A model generated the notes under the pieces. It was not told where the DNA came from, ran no database searches, and was given only the letters and a program-made list of their open reading frames with translations. Below, piece by piece: positions 52,796-61,347 of a stretch of DNA of 64,000 bases (position 1 is its first letter; each line of letters opens with the position of its first letter). The stretch spans positions 620,001 to 684,000 of the forward strand of contig NZ_CP114039.1 in assembly GCF_026965535.1 (NCBI RefSeq), in the 5' to 3' direction. This DNA is from Corallococcus sp. NCRR (GTDB taxonomy: Bacteria; Myxococcota; Myxococcia; Myxococcales; Myxococcaceae). The position numbers were made by a program, and so were the translations under genes.

Positions 52796-55000
52796 GTGTC
52801 GGAACCCGGCGTTTCCTGGGCAGGCCGCTACCGCTTGAGCGCGCGCATCGCGACGGGCGGCATGGCGGAGGTGTATCTGGCGCGCGCCATCAGCCTGGAC
52901 GGGCAGCGTGGCCCGGCCGTGGCGGTGAAGCGGCTGATGCCGCACCTGGTCGCGGACCGGCGCATCGTGCAGATGTTCCTCAACGAGGCGCGCATCACCG
53001 CGCAGGTGCGCCACCCCAACGTGGTGTCCATCCTGGAGCTGGGCATGGAGGGCGGGGAGCCCTTCATCGCCATGGAGCTCTTGGAGGGGCGCTCGTTCGC
53101 GGAGGTGCGGCAGGAGGCCGCCGAGCGAGGCCAGCGCGTGCCCCTGGGCATCACCCTGCGCGTGCTGGTGGATGCGTGCCGGGGGCTGGATGCCGCGCAC
53201 CGCGCCGTGGACGAGGCGGGCCGGCCGCTGAAAATCGTCCACCGCGACTTCACGCCGGACAACATCCACGTCGGGGCGAACGGCGCGGTGAAGGTCATCG
53301 ACTTCGGCATCGCGAAGGCGGACGCGATGGGAGCGGGGACGGAGCCCGGGACGCTGAAGGGGAAGTTCTTCTACATGTCGCCGGAGATGATCGCCGGCCG
53401 CAGCGTGGACCACCGCGCGGACCTGTTCGCCGCGGGGGTGATGCTCTACGAGCAGCTGTGCGGCCGGCGGCCCTTCACCGGCATGTCCACCGACGAGGTG
53501 CTCACGCGCATCTCCGAAGGAAGGCCGAAGCCGCCCACCGCGTTCGACCCGTCCGTGCCGCAGGCGCTGGAGACGGTGTGTCTCAAGGCGCTCGCGAAGG
53601 ACCCGGAGGCGCGCTTCGACAGCCTGCAGACGTTCATCGCCGCCATCGAGAGGCTGGGCGGGCCCGCGGAGGTCGCCGCGCCGGCGCAGGTGGCCGGGTA
53701 CCTGGACACGCTGTTTCCGCCGGACCGGGACCCCAAGCGGCTGGCGCTGCGCAACGCGAGGCTCGCGGATCCGTCCAATTCGGGCGCGGATGGAACCCCC
53801 GGCATGGACGTGCTCCCGCCGTTCGGCGTGCAGGGCATCCCGTCCTGGCCCGTGCCTCCACCGGTCGCCGCTCCGGAGGCCTTGCGCCCCCTTCCGCCCG
53901 TGGGCAGCCACACCGTGTCGATTCGCGGTGCGACCCGGCCCGTGACGGCGGAGATTCCGGCCTCGACCCCGAGCGCCCCGGCGGAGGGCGCCGCGAGCCT
54001 CCAGGCCCCGGTGTCCGAGAGCACGGTGCGCGCTCGCGAGCCGGCGTCGCGTGGCGCTCCCCGGTCGCGCAGGGCGCTGGCCATCGTGGCGGGCGTGCTC
54101 GCGCTGGGCGGACTGGGCGCGGGGGCCACGTGGTACCTGCGGCGCCCGGACCTGCCGCCCCCCGCGAGGATCGCCGCCGCCGAGGCCGCGACGACGGCGG
54201 AGGCGAAGGTGTCCGCGCTGGAGGGGCTGGGCAAGGACGTGCGCGCCACGGCCGGGGAGCTGGCTCGCGCGGGCACGCTGCTGCTCGACGCGGGCGCCCA
54301 CCCGCAGGCCCTGGCGCTGGCGGAGGCCTATACCTCGCGCTTCCCGAAGGAGGCGGAGGCGCACCTGCTCGCCGCGCGCGCCGCCACCGAGCTGCGCATG
54401 GGCAAGCGCGCGGAGCGCGCCATCGACGAGGCCACCGTCCTGGCCCCCAAGGACATCCGCGCGCCGTTGGCCCTGGCCGACCTGCGGGCCCTCCAGGGGG
54501 ATGTGCCGGGTGCGCTGACCGCGCTCGCGAAGGCGTACGCGCAGGCGCCGGGCTCCGCCAAGGTCGCCCCCCGCTACGGCCAGCTCCTGTCGCAGGGAGG
54601 CCGGCTGGACGAGGCCGCCACCGTGCTGTCCGCCTGGACGCGCCAGCACGACGACGCCGAGTCCCTGGCGGAGCTGGGCTTCGTGCGCTTCCGGCAGGAG
54701 AAGCTGGACGACGCCACCGCCCTGCTCAAGCGCGCGCAGCGCAAGGCCCCCTCGCTCGCGGTGGCCCACTCCTACCTGGGCGCGGTCCTCTTCCGGCAGG
54801 GCGACCTGCGCGGCGCCGAGCGCGAATATCGGGAGGCCGAGCGTCTGGCCCCGGACGATCCCCGCGCCCTCACCGCGCGTTGCCAACTGCACGTCCACGA
54901 AGGCGATGCCACCGGGGTGGCCGAGGTGAAACGTACGCTGGCGGAAAGGTTTCCGGACCGGGCGGTGGCGCTCGCGGCGGAGTGCGGAGCGGGGAACTAG
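52796..55000 (+). CDS. Membrane-bound Ser/Thr protein kinase with TPR C-terminus
   Basis: A 734-residue kinase from a GTG (a TTG codon precedes it). The kinase domain spans about 10-285. It shows the glycine loop IATGGMAEVYLA, VAVKRL, the catalytic loop HRDFTPDN, IDFGIAK, and a GTLKGKFFYMSPE activation segment. HRDFTPDN differs from the usual HRDLKPEN but keeps the catalytic Asp. A long Pro/Ser-rich linker (300-420) and one membrane helix (ALAIVAGVLALGGLGAGATWYL, about 425-446) follow, and then periplasmic TPR units (about 480-725). This arrangement suits sensing outside the membrane with signalling inside. First gene of an operon with an esterase and a deacetylase. Confidence 0.95.
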   Translation: MSEPGVSWAGRYRLSARIATGGMAEVYLARAISLDGQRGPAVAVKRLMPHLVADRRIVQMFLNEARITAQVRHPNVVSILELGMEGGEPFIAMELLEGRSFAEVRQEAAERGQRVPLGITLRVLVDACRGLDAAHRAVDEAGRPLKIVHRDFTPDNIHVGANGAVKVIDFGIAKADAMGAGTEPGTLKGKFFYMSPEMIAGRSVDHRADLFAAGVMLYEQLCGRRPFTGMSTDEVLTRISEGRPKPPTAFDPSVPQALETVCLKALAKDPEARFDSLQTFIAAIERLGGPAEVAAPAQVAGYLDTLFPPDRDPKRLALRNARLADPSNSGADGTPGMDVLPPFGVQGIPSWPVPPPVAAPEALRPLPPVGSHTVSIRGATRPVTAEIPASTPSAPAEGAASLQAPVSESTVRAREPASRGAPRSRRALAIVAGVLALGGLGAGATWYLRRPDLPPPARIAAAEAATTAEAKVSALEGLGKDVRATAGELARAGTLLLDAGAHPQALALAEAYTSRFPKEAEAHLLAARAATELRMGKRAERAIDEATVLAPKDIRAPLALADLRALQGDVPGALTALAKAYAQAPGSAKVAPRYGQLLSQGGRLDEAATVLSAWTRQHDDAESLAELGFVRFRQEKLDDATALLKRAQRKAPSLAVAHSYLGAVLFRQGDLRGAEREYREAERLAPDDPRALTARCQLHVHEGDATGVAEVKRTLAERFPDRAVALAAECGAGN

Positions 55001-55011
55001 CTTCCACCACC

Positions 55012-56028
55012 ATGCGCCTTCGCTTGCTCGCCCTCGCCGCGTCCAGCCTGCTGCTGACCGCCACCGCGTGCGGCGCCACGGACGACTCCAGCACGCCGCC
55101 CGACGACGAAACGGAGCTTCCGGACACGCCGGCCGGGGACGTGGCTCCCGCGGACCGCACGGCCTGCTCGGGCCTGACCGTGACGCCCGGCACCTACGAC
55201 TGGACGGTCGAGCACGGCGGCCAGACGCGCGCCTACCGCGTCCATGTCCCCACCGGCTACGACGCCACGAAGCCCACGCCCGTCGTCCTCAGCTTCCACG
55301 GCTTCGGCTCCACCGAGCAGGAGCAGGAGGCGCTGACCGGCTTCTCCACCCTGGCCGACGCGGAGGGCTTCATCGCCGTATACCCGCGCGGCCTCAACTT
55401 CCCGGAGATCTACGGCCGGGGCGAGGCGGACACACGGGGCTGGAATGGCGAGGCGTGCTGTGGCCCGGCGCAGATCGCCAACGTGGACGACGTGGGCTTC
55501 GTGGACGCGCTGCTCGCGGACCTGGACACCCGCGTGTGCACCGACCCGCGCCGCGTCTTCGCCAACGGCTTCTCCAACGGGGGGTTCTTCTCCTACCGGC
55601 TGGCCTGTGAGCGCGCCCAGCGCATCGCCGCCATCGCGCCCGTGTCCGGCATGGAGGGCGTGACGGACTGCCGCCCGTCGCGTCCCGTCCCCGTGCTCCA
55701 TTTCCACGGCAGCGCCGACGAGACCATCTTCTACGACGGAGGCAGCAACGTGCTCGGGGGAAGGCCCTACCCGTCCGCTCCGGAGTCCGTGCGCCGCTTC
55801 GCGGAACTCAACGGCTGCACCGGCCCCCAGCAGCAGACGTATCAGCAGGGCAACAGCACCTGTGTGGCGTATACGGGCTGCCAGCCGGAGAGCGCCACCG
55901 CGAGCCTGTGCACCGTCACTGGCGGCAAGCATGCCTGGCCGGGCCAGCCCCTCTACAATGGCGGCACGACGGACCTGGACGCGACCCTTCAGATGTGGCG
56001 CTTCTTCCAGGCGCGTCCCCGCCCTTGA
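55012..56028 (+). CDS. Lipoprotein esterase, PHB depolymerase / LpqC-like
   Basis: A 338-residue alpha/beta hydrolase 11 bases after the kinase stop. The signal peptide ends in a lipobox-like TATAC, so it is probably a lipoprotein. YRVHVPTGYDATKPTPVVLSFHGFGSTE opens the hydrolase; the nucleophile Ser is in NGFSNGGFFSYRLA, the Asp in HFHGSADETIFYDGG, and the His in GGKHAWPG. This set is that of the polyhydroxybutyrate depolymerase/feruloyl esterase group (LpqC). Several extra Cys (EACCGP, CTGPQ, TGCQPE) may form disulphides. Substrates would be short-chain esters or plant and polymer esters; not resolved. Confidence 0.9.
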   Translation: MRLRLLALAASSLLLTATACGATDDSSTPPDDETELPDTPAGDVAPADRTACSGLTVTPGTYDWTVEHGGQTRAYRVHVPTGYDATKPTPVVLSFHGFGSTEQEQEALTGFSTLADAEGFIAVYPRGLNFPEIYGRGEADTRGWNGEACCGPAQIANVDDVGFVDALLADLDTRVCTDPRRVFANGFSNGGFFSYRLACERAQRIAAIAPVSGMEGVTDCRPSRPVPVLHFHGSADETIFYDGGSNVLGGRPYPSAPESVRRFAELNGCTGPQQQTYQQGNSTCVAYTGCQPESATASLCTVTGGKHAWPGQPLYNGGTTDLDATLQMWRFFQARPRP

Positions 56029-56041
56029 AGGAGGCCAGGCC

Positions 56042-56803
56042 ACGCAGCCCCGCGCGCTCATCATCAACGCCGATGACCTGGGCTACGACCCGGGCATCAC
56101 CCGGGGCATCCTCCAGGCCCTGCGCGAGGGCGTCGTCTCCTCCGCCACCCTGCTGGTGAACGCACCGGACTCCGAGTCCGCCGCGAGGCAGGCCCGGGGA
56201 CTCGCCATCGGGTTGCACCTGAACCTGGACCGGGGCGCGCCCGTGGCCCAGGGCTTCCCGCGCGAGTGGCGCACCGTGGATGGAGGCCTCGACGGCGGCC
56301 GCGTGGACGGACTGCCCGCGGACGTGGTGGAGGCGGAGGCGCTCGCGCAGTTGGAGCGGCTGGAACGATTGCTGGGCCAGGCCGCCACGCACCTGGACGT
56401 GCACAAGCACCTGCACCGGCATCCTCAAGTATTGGAGGGACTGTCCCGCGTCGCGAGGCGCGCGGGCCTGCCGGTGCGCTCCATCGACGCGGACATGCGC
56501 GGCGAGCTGCGGGCCCGGAGCGTGGCCACGAACGACCACTTCGTGGGCGAGTCTGGCGCGACGGCGTACTGGACGCCGGAGCGCTTCGCCCAGACCCTGG
56601 CGGCGCTGCCTGGCGAAGGCGTCACGGAGTGGATGTGTCACCCCGGCCACCTGCCCGAGCTCGTCACGACGCGCTACGCCGCGCAGCGAGAGGTGGAGCG
56701 GGCCACCTTCGTGGACGCCCGTGCGCGCACGGCCCTGGAACACGCGGGAGTGCGCCCCACGGACTACCGCGTCCTGCGCGAGGCCCCACTCACGCGGGCG
56801 TGA
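56042..56803 (+). CDS. YdjC/ChbG-like carbohydrate deacetylase
   Basis: About 253 residues if translation starts at the ACG at 56042. AAGGAGG lies seven bases before it, right after the esterase stop, and the domain begins five residues later (RALIINADDLGYDPGITRGI). No ATG, GTG or TTG fits nearer than an ATG at 55958, which would lie 70 bases inside the esterase gene and add 28 residues without family character. Conserved metal residues: the DD in INADDLG, HLDVHKHLHRHP and MCHPGH. ChbG-type enzymes remove acetyl groups from chito-oligosaccharides. Its end overlaps the convergent histidine kinase by 14 bases. The start codon choice is the main uncertainty. Confidence 0.82.
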   Translation, partial: TQPRALIINADDLGYDPGITRGILQALREGVVSSATLLVNAPDSESAARQARGLAIGLHLNLDRGAPVAQGFPREWRTVDGGLDGGRVDGLPADVVEAEALAQLERLERLLGQAATHLDVHKHLHRHPQVLEGLSRVARRAGLPVRSIDADMRGELRARSVATNDHFVGESGATAYWTPERFAQTLAALPGEGVTEWMCHPGHLPELVTTRYAAQREVERATFVDARARTALEHAGVRPTDYRVLREAPLTRA

Positions 56804-58745
56804 CGAGCGGAAGCTCCGACTCCACCGGCGTCAGCGTCCGGCGATTCTCTCGCGTCAGCATGGTGCGCACGCCCGCGAGCAGCTCCTCCGGGCGGTACGG
56901 CCGAGGACACAGCGCGGCGTTCTCCTGCGCCCACCACGGCCGCGCATCCCCCGCCAGCAGGATGGGCACCGGCCTGGCGCGAGGCAGCGTGGCGAAGGTC
57001 TCCAGGAAGCTGCCCACCGCGGACTGCGTGGCGCTCGTGGACAGGACGATGAGGTCCACCGGCAGGTGCGTCGCCTTGCGCAGGGCCTCCGCGCCGCTCT
57101 GCACGGTGAAGACCTCGAAGCCCTCTGCGCGCAGGGTACGCTCCGCCGTGGCCTCCTGATTCGAGTCCTCGTCCAGCACCAGCACGCGCCGGGGCAGCCT
57201 GCGCACCTCGTGCGCGGGCATGCGCGGCAGGTCCAGGAGGAACGTGGAGCCTTCGCCCTCGCGGCTGCGCAGCGCCAGCGCGCCGCCGTGCATCTTCACG
57301 ATGGAGTGGCTGATGAACAGCCCCAGCCCCAGCCCGCCGAAGTTGCGGTGCGACACGTTGCGCGCCCGGTAGAAGCGCTGGAACACCAGCGCTTGATCCG
57401 CGCCCGGAATCCCGATGCCGTGGTCCTGCACCTGGATGCGCGCGGACTCGGCCGTGCGCCCCACCCGCACCGCGATGGGCGCCCCCACCGGGCTGTACTT
57501 GTGCGCGTTCTCCAGCAGGTTCACCAGCACCTGCTCCAGCCGGTCCCGGTCCCCCAGCACCCAGACGCCGTCGTGCGGCACGTCCACCGTGAAGGGCCGC
57601 TCGAAGGCGTGCCGGAAGTGGTCCACCACCTCCGCCACCAGTTGCCCCACCTCCAGCGGAGACGAGTCCAGCGCCAGCCGGCCCAGCTCCAGGCGGCTTG
57701 CGTCCAGCAGGTCCTCCACCAGCCCCGCCAGCCGGTCCACCTGCCGCTTGGACTTGAGCACGCTCGCGAGCGCCACCGGCTGCCCCGCGGCGAGGCGGCG
57801 CTCCATGGAGTACAGCCCCAGCTTCAGCGGCGTGAGCGGCGTCTTCAGCTCGTGCGACGCGATGGACATGAACTCCTCGCGCACGCGCAGGGCGGACTGG
57901 GCCTCGCGCAACAGCCGCGCGTTCTCCACCGCCACCGCCAACTGGCTGGCCGCCGCGCTCCACATCTCCAGTTCGCGCACGGAGAAGGACGCGCCCTGCT
58001 CCTTGTAGATGAGCAGGAGCCCCACCGTGCGGCGCGGCGCGCACAGCGGCACCGCCGCGAACACGGAGCCCACCGCGTCGCCGTACCCGCGCTGGATGCC
58101 CAGCTGCGGCTGGCGCAGCGCCAGGGCTTGGCGGTAGGGGTCCTCGGACGGGTCGAACGCGTCCTGCGGCGCGTCCAGGCCCTCCAGGTCCGACACCGCC
58201 ATGCGCTTGAGCGTCGCGTCGTCCTCCTCGTAGAGGAACACCTCCGCGCGCCGCACCTGGGCACACCGCACCAGCGACACGACGGCGGCCGAGCAGACGC
58301 GGTCGACCTCCAGCGACTCACCCACCGCGCGGGCAATCTCCCGCACGGCCTGTGAAAACGCGCCCTCGTCGTCCACGCCGGACGGCTCCACCACCAGCCA
58401 CGCCCCGGCCGTGCCGTTCGTGTGGGTGGGCTTCACCTGCACACGCACCTGCCGCAGCGTTCGGGTGATGACATGGCCGGAGTGGGCCCGGTGCTCGCGG
58501 ATGGCGCGCTCCAGGGCGTCCAGGCTGCGGCCCGGCTCCAGGGCCTCCAGCAGGGTGCTGCCCTGTGAGAGCGTCACGCCCGTCTTGGCCGCGAAGCCCT
58601 CCTCGCACCATTGGACGCGCAGGTCGGCCCCCACGCGCAGGAGCGCTTGGGGCAGGCACGAGAGGACATCCTCGAGGTCATTGGGTGGCAGCATGGAAGG
58701 GGGCGAAGCAGGGGTCGCCGGAGGGAGATAGGAATCCCCGAGCAT
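56790..58745 (-). CDS. Hybrid sensor histidine kinase with GAF and degenerate receiver
   Basis: A soluble 651-residue kinase (start at 58745; an ATG at 58694 is also possible). Domains in order: a PAS-like segment (about 20-110, [19 protein letters not shown]), GAF (about 125-290, [18 protein letters not shown]), HisKA with phospho-His in [16 protein letters not shown], HATPase ([49 protein letters not shown]), and a C-terminal receiver-like domain ([19 protein letters not shown]). In the receiver the phosphoacceptor position reads [12 protein letters not shown], Ser for Asp, so it cannot be phosphorylated in the normal way. Convergent with the deacetylase gene, divergent from queF. Confidence 0.9.
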   Translation of the reverse strand: MLGDSYLPPATPASPPSMLPPNDLEDVLSCLPQALLRVGADLRVQWCEEGFAAKTGVTLSQGSTLLEALEPGRSLDALERAIREHRAHSGHVITRTLRQVRVQVKPTHTNGTAGAWLVVEPSGVDDEGAFSQAVREIARAVGESLEVDRVCSAAVVSLVRCAQVRRAEVFLYEEDDATLKRMAVSDLEGLDAPQDAFDPSEDPYRQALALRQPQLGIQRGYGDAVGSVFAAVPLCAPRRTVGLLLIYKEQGASFSVRELEMWSAAASQLAVAVENARLLREAQSALRVREEFMSIASHELKTPLTPLKLGLYSMERRLAAGQPVALASVLKSKRQVDRLAGLVEDLLDASRLELGRLALDSSPLEVGQLVAEVVDHFRHAFERPFTVDVPHDGVWVLGDRDRLEQVLVNLLENAHKYSPVGAPIAVRVGRTAESARIQVQDHGIGIPGADQALVFQRFYRARNVSHRNFGGLGLGLFISHSIVKMHGGALALRSREGEGSTFLLDLPRMPAHEVRRLPRRVLVLDEDSNQEATAERTLRAEGFEVFTVQSGAEALRKATHLPVDLIVLSTSATQSAVGSFLETFATLPRARPVPILLAGDARPWWAQENAALCPRPYRPEELLAGVRTMLTRENRRTLTPVESELPLVTPA

Positions 58746-58887
58746 GATCGCCAACCACCCCCGGACGTTCTCCTGTCCCAGGGGGTCGCGGCACGTTGGG
58801 ACCCGAACAGAGCCGGTGCCGGGCAGCCGGGGAGGCGACGTTGTGCAGGGCGGTGACACACGCCGAACGTGTGCTACACGACAGCGC

Positions 58888-59253
58888 ATGCCCTCTCAGC
58901 CGTCCAAGGAAATCCAGACCTTCCCCAACCCCGCCGCCGATCGCGACTACGAGATCGCCTTCGACGTGCCGGAGTTCACCTGCCTGTGCCCCCTCACGGG
59001 CCAGCCGGACTTCGCGCGCTTCACCATCAAGTACGTGCCGGATCAGCTCTGCGTGGAGCTCAAGAGCCTGAAGATGTACATGTGGTCCTACCGCAACGAA
59101 GGCGCCTTCCACGAGAAGGTGACCAACACCATCGCGGACGACATCATCAAGGCCATCCAGCCGCGCAAGCTCACGGTGGTGGGCGACTTCTTCGTGCGCG
59201 GCGGCATCGGGACCATCGTCACCGTCACGCACGACAAGAAGAAGCAGGCCTGA
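58888..59253 (+). CDS. queF: NADPH-dependent 7-cyano-7-deazaguanine reductase (preQ1 synthase)
   Basis: Reduces preQ0 to preQ1 in queuosine biosynthesis. The 121-residue length fits the unimodular QueF class (short form). Catalytic Cys lies in [15 protein letters not shown], and the QueF motif with substrate-binding Glu is [33 protein letters not shown] and [12 protein letters not shown] complete the T-fold, which assembles into a decamer. Start at 58888 gives a normal N-terminus. Divergent from the histidine kinase; convergent with a kinase gene at 59264. Confidence 0.97.
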   Translation: MPSQPSKEIQTFPNPAADRDYEIAFDVPEFTCLCPLTGQPDFARFTIKYVPDQLCVELKSLKMYMWSYRNEGAFHEKVTNTIADDIIKAIQPRKLTVVGDFFVRGGIGTIVTVTHDKKKQA

Positions 59254-59263
59254 GCCACGCCTC

Positions 59264-60367
59264 TCAGCGGGTGAGCTGCTCCAGGAGCGGCGCCCACTGG
59301 GACTGGGACAGGTAGAGGCCGGTGCCCGCCGCCGCGACGCCGGCGGTGAGCGCGGCCAGCACCCACTTGAGCTTGCCCGGCGCGCGCGTGGGCTTCTTCG
59401 TGGCGAAGACGTCCAGCACGCCCAGCTCCTGCTGGGTGAGGTGGGCCAGGGCCTCCGTCTCCGTGAGCTTCTCGCGGTAGCGCAGGAAGGCCACGAGCAG
59501 CGCGGGGTGGGACACGCGCACCTCGTGGGCGAGGAACAGGTCCAGCTCGCGGCGCATGGCCGCGGCGTCCGGGAAGCGGGCCTCCGGCTTCACCGACAGC
59601 GCGCGCTTCACGATGCGCGCGAGCGGCGGCGGCACGTTCGGCGCCACCTTCTGGAGCGGCGTGAACTTGCCGTCGCGGATGCGGGCGAAGACCTCGCCGG
59701 CCGTCTTGCCCACGAAGGGGCGGGTGCCGGAGAGGGCCTCGTAGAGGAGCACGCCCAGGGAGAAGATGTCGGTCCGCGCGTCGATGGGCGCGCCCGTCAC
59801 CTGCTCCGGGGACATGTACGACGGGGTGCCCACGGCCATGCCCTGCTGGGTGAGGGCTTCGAGGCTGACATCCTTGGCGATGCCGAAGTCCATGAGCTTC
59901 ACCTCACCGGACTTGGTGAGCATGACGTTCGCGGGCTTGAGGTCGCGGTGGATGATGCGGCGGAAGTGCGCGTGGTCGAGCGCGCTGGCGATGCGCGCGC
60001 CGATGACGGCGGCGACGTCCGGGGGCAGCGGGCCGTCCTTGATGAGGCCGTGGAGGGTGGGGCCGTCCACGTACTCCATGACCATGAAGAGGCTGTCGTT
60101 CTTCTCCACCAGGTCATAGAGCGTGACGATGTTCTGGTGGCGGAAGGCGGCGAGCGCCAGCGCCTCCCGGCGGAAGCGGGACAGGGCCTCCTGGTCGCGC
60201 TGGCCTTCGGGGAGCAGCTCCTTGATGGCGACCTCGCGCTGAAGCAGCTCATGCAGGCCGCGATACACCAACGCCATGCCGCCCCGGCCCAGCTCGCCGA
60301 GCACGCGGCAGGCGCCAATCTTGCGGTGGCGGATCCTCTCACTCTTCTCTGCGGCGGCGACGGTCAC
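59264..60367 (-). CDS. Ser/Thr protein kinase with C-terminal membrane helix
   Basis: A 367-residue kinase from a GTG at 60367. Kinase domain about 15-280: LGELGRGGMALVYRG, VAIKELLPEG, IIHRDLKPANVML, LMDFGIAKDVS, VGTPSYMSPEQV and DIFSLGVLLYEALSGTRPFVG, all catalytic residues present. After it a helical region (FLAHEVRVSHPALLVAFLRY) and then one membrane segment (LKWVLAALTAGVAAAGTGLYL, about 335-357) with a very short outer tail. Likely anchored in the inner membrane facing the cytoplasm. Convergent with queF. Confidence 0.95.
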   Translation of the reverse strand: MTVAAAEKSERIRHRKIGACRVLGELGRGGMALVYRGLHELLQREVAIKELLPEGQRDQEALSRFRREALALAAFRHQNIVTLYDLVEKNDSLFMVMEYVDGPTLHGLIKDGPLPPDVAAVIGARIASALDHAHFRRIIHRDLKPANVMLTKSGEVKLMDFGIAKDVSLEALTQQGMAVGTPSYMSPEQVTGAPIDARTDIFSLGVLLYEALSGTRPFVGKTAGEVFARIRDGKFTPLQKVAPNVPPPLARIVKRALSVKPEARFPDAAAMRRELDLFLAHEVRVSHPALLVAFLRYREKLTETEALAHLTQQELGVLDVFATKKPTRAPGKLKWVLAALTAGVAAAGTGLYLSQSQWAPLLEQLTR

Positions 60368-60641
60368 GGGTCGCAGGGTATCGATTCACGTCTCATGCGT
60401 CGATGGGCCCTCCCTGGCCGGGTGGATTCGCACAGGTGTGATGGAAAGGCGCGGTGTCGCTGTCTCGCGCCAGGGGGCCTACCTGGGGCGCGGGGACTGA
60501 CAGGCGGGAGACAGCGGGCTGCGACGCGGGACGCATGGATGGCCTGCCTCACGGAGCGCTCCGCCACCCGTTCCCCTCCGTCCTGCACCGCCCCGCGGGC
60601 GTTCCCATGCTTCTTCCATTCAACGTGCCTGGGAGGACGCC

Positions 60642-61229
60642 ATGACGGAACGGGACGCATACATCCAGAAGATGGAGGCCGAGCAGCGCGAGGCGACCGC
60701 TCGCTTCCGCGAAATCGAAGCCCAGGCGGACCTGGCCGACAGTGAGGACACGCTGGATGTCCTCACCGGCGCCCGTGCCTTCAACGACGACGTCAACCGC
60801 GAGCTCCAGGCGCTCCGCCGCGCCGACGAGCGCGACTGGGAGCGCGTCAAGGCCGGCGCGGAGAAGGCCCGCGGCCGCTTCCGCGAGCACCTGGACAAAG
60901 CGGGCTCCCGGTGGGCAGGGCTCCGCGAAGGCTACCAGCGCCAACGCGAAGCCGAGCTGAAGGAGCTGGGCGCGCAGATGGACAGTTGGATCGCCGCCCA
61001 CAAGCGCACCCGGGCCGAGGACTCGCTGCTCACCCGCGAGGAGCTCGACTTCATCACGCGCGGCCTGAAGTCCTCCGGCGAGATGCTCAAGAACCTGCGC
61101 CACGCGCGCGGCCATGTCTGGAAGACGGCCCGCGATCAGTACGAGGCCAACTGGCGCGAGTTGCAGGAGCGCTCCCGCCGCATCCGCGCCGAGGGCGCCC
61201 AGGAGGAAGCCGGCGCTTCCCCCTCCTGA
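60642..61229 (+). CDS. Coiled-coil protein of unknown function
   Basis: A 195-residue, highly charged and almost fully helical protein. Heptad-like patterns are clear in RDAYIQKMEAEQREATARFREIEAQ and WAGLREGYQRQREAELKELGAQMDSW. No signal peptide or membrane segment. I do not recognise a family. Gly-poor, Arg/Glu/Ala-rich composition suggests an elongated scaffold or structural protein, perhaps interacting with phosphorelay or nucleoid partners; this is a guess. Followed by a hairpin terminator just before ppx. Confidence 0.75.
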   Translation: MTERDAYIQKMEAEQREATARFREIEAQADLADSEDTLDVLTGARAFNDDVNRELQALRRADERDWERVKAGAEKARGRFREHLDKAGSRWAGLREGYQRQREAELKELGAQMDSWIAAHKRTRAEDSLLTREELDFITRGLKSSGEMLKNLRHARGHVWKTARDQYEANWRELQERSRRIRAEGAQEEAGASPS

Positions 61230-61288
61230 AGCCCCATCTTCACCAACGCCACACGGCTGTCACACGGCTACGCTAGGAACCGCCCCCA

Positions 61289-61332
61289 CCTGGAGGGACA
61301 CGGCCCGGAAGGACCGTGCCCCTCCAGGCGTT
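61289..61332 (+). terminator. Intrinsic terminator or attenuator just before ppx/gppA
   Basis: Stem CCTGGAGGGACACGG/CCGTGCCCCTCCAGG (one mismatch in 15 bp) with a 10-base loop, followed by CGTTTTCG. It ends 60 bases after the coiled-coil gene and only about 16 bases before the ppx ATG, so it may act in the ppx leader. A TACGCT hexamer at about 61269-61274 could be a -10 box upstream of it. Confidence 0.7.
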
Positions 61333-61347
61333 TTCGTCCGCGAGCCC

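Noticed and set aside
52148-54898. Long minus-strand open frame opposite the Ser/Thr kinase
   Set aside because: Antisense of a clear kinase-TPR gene; no motifs of its own.
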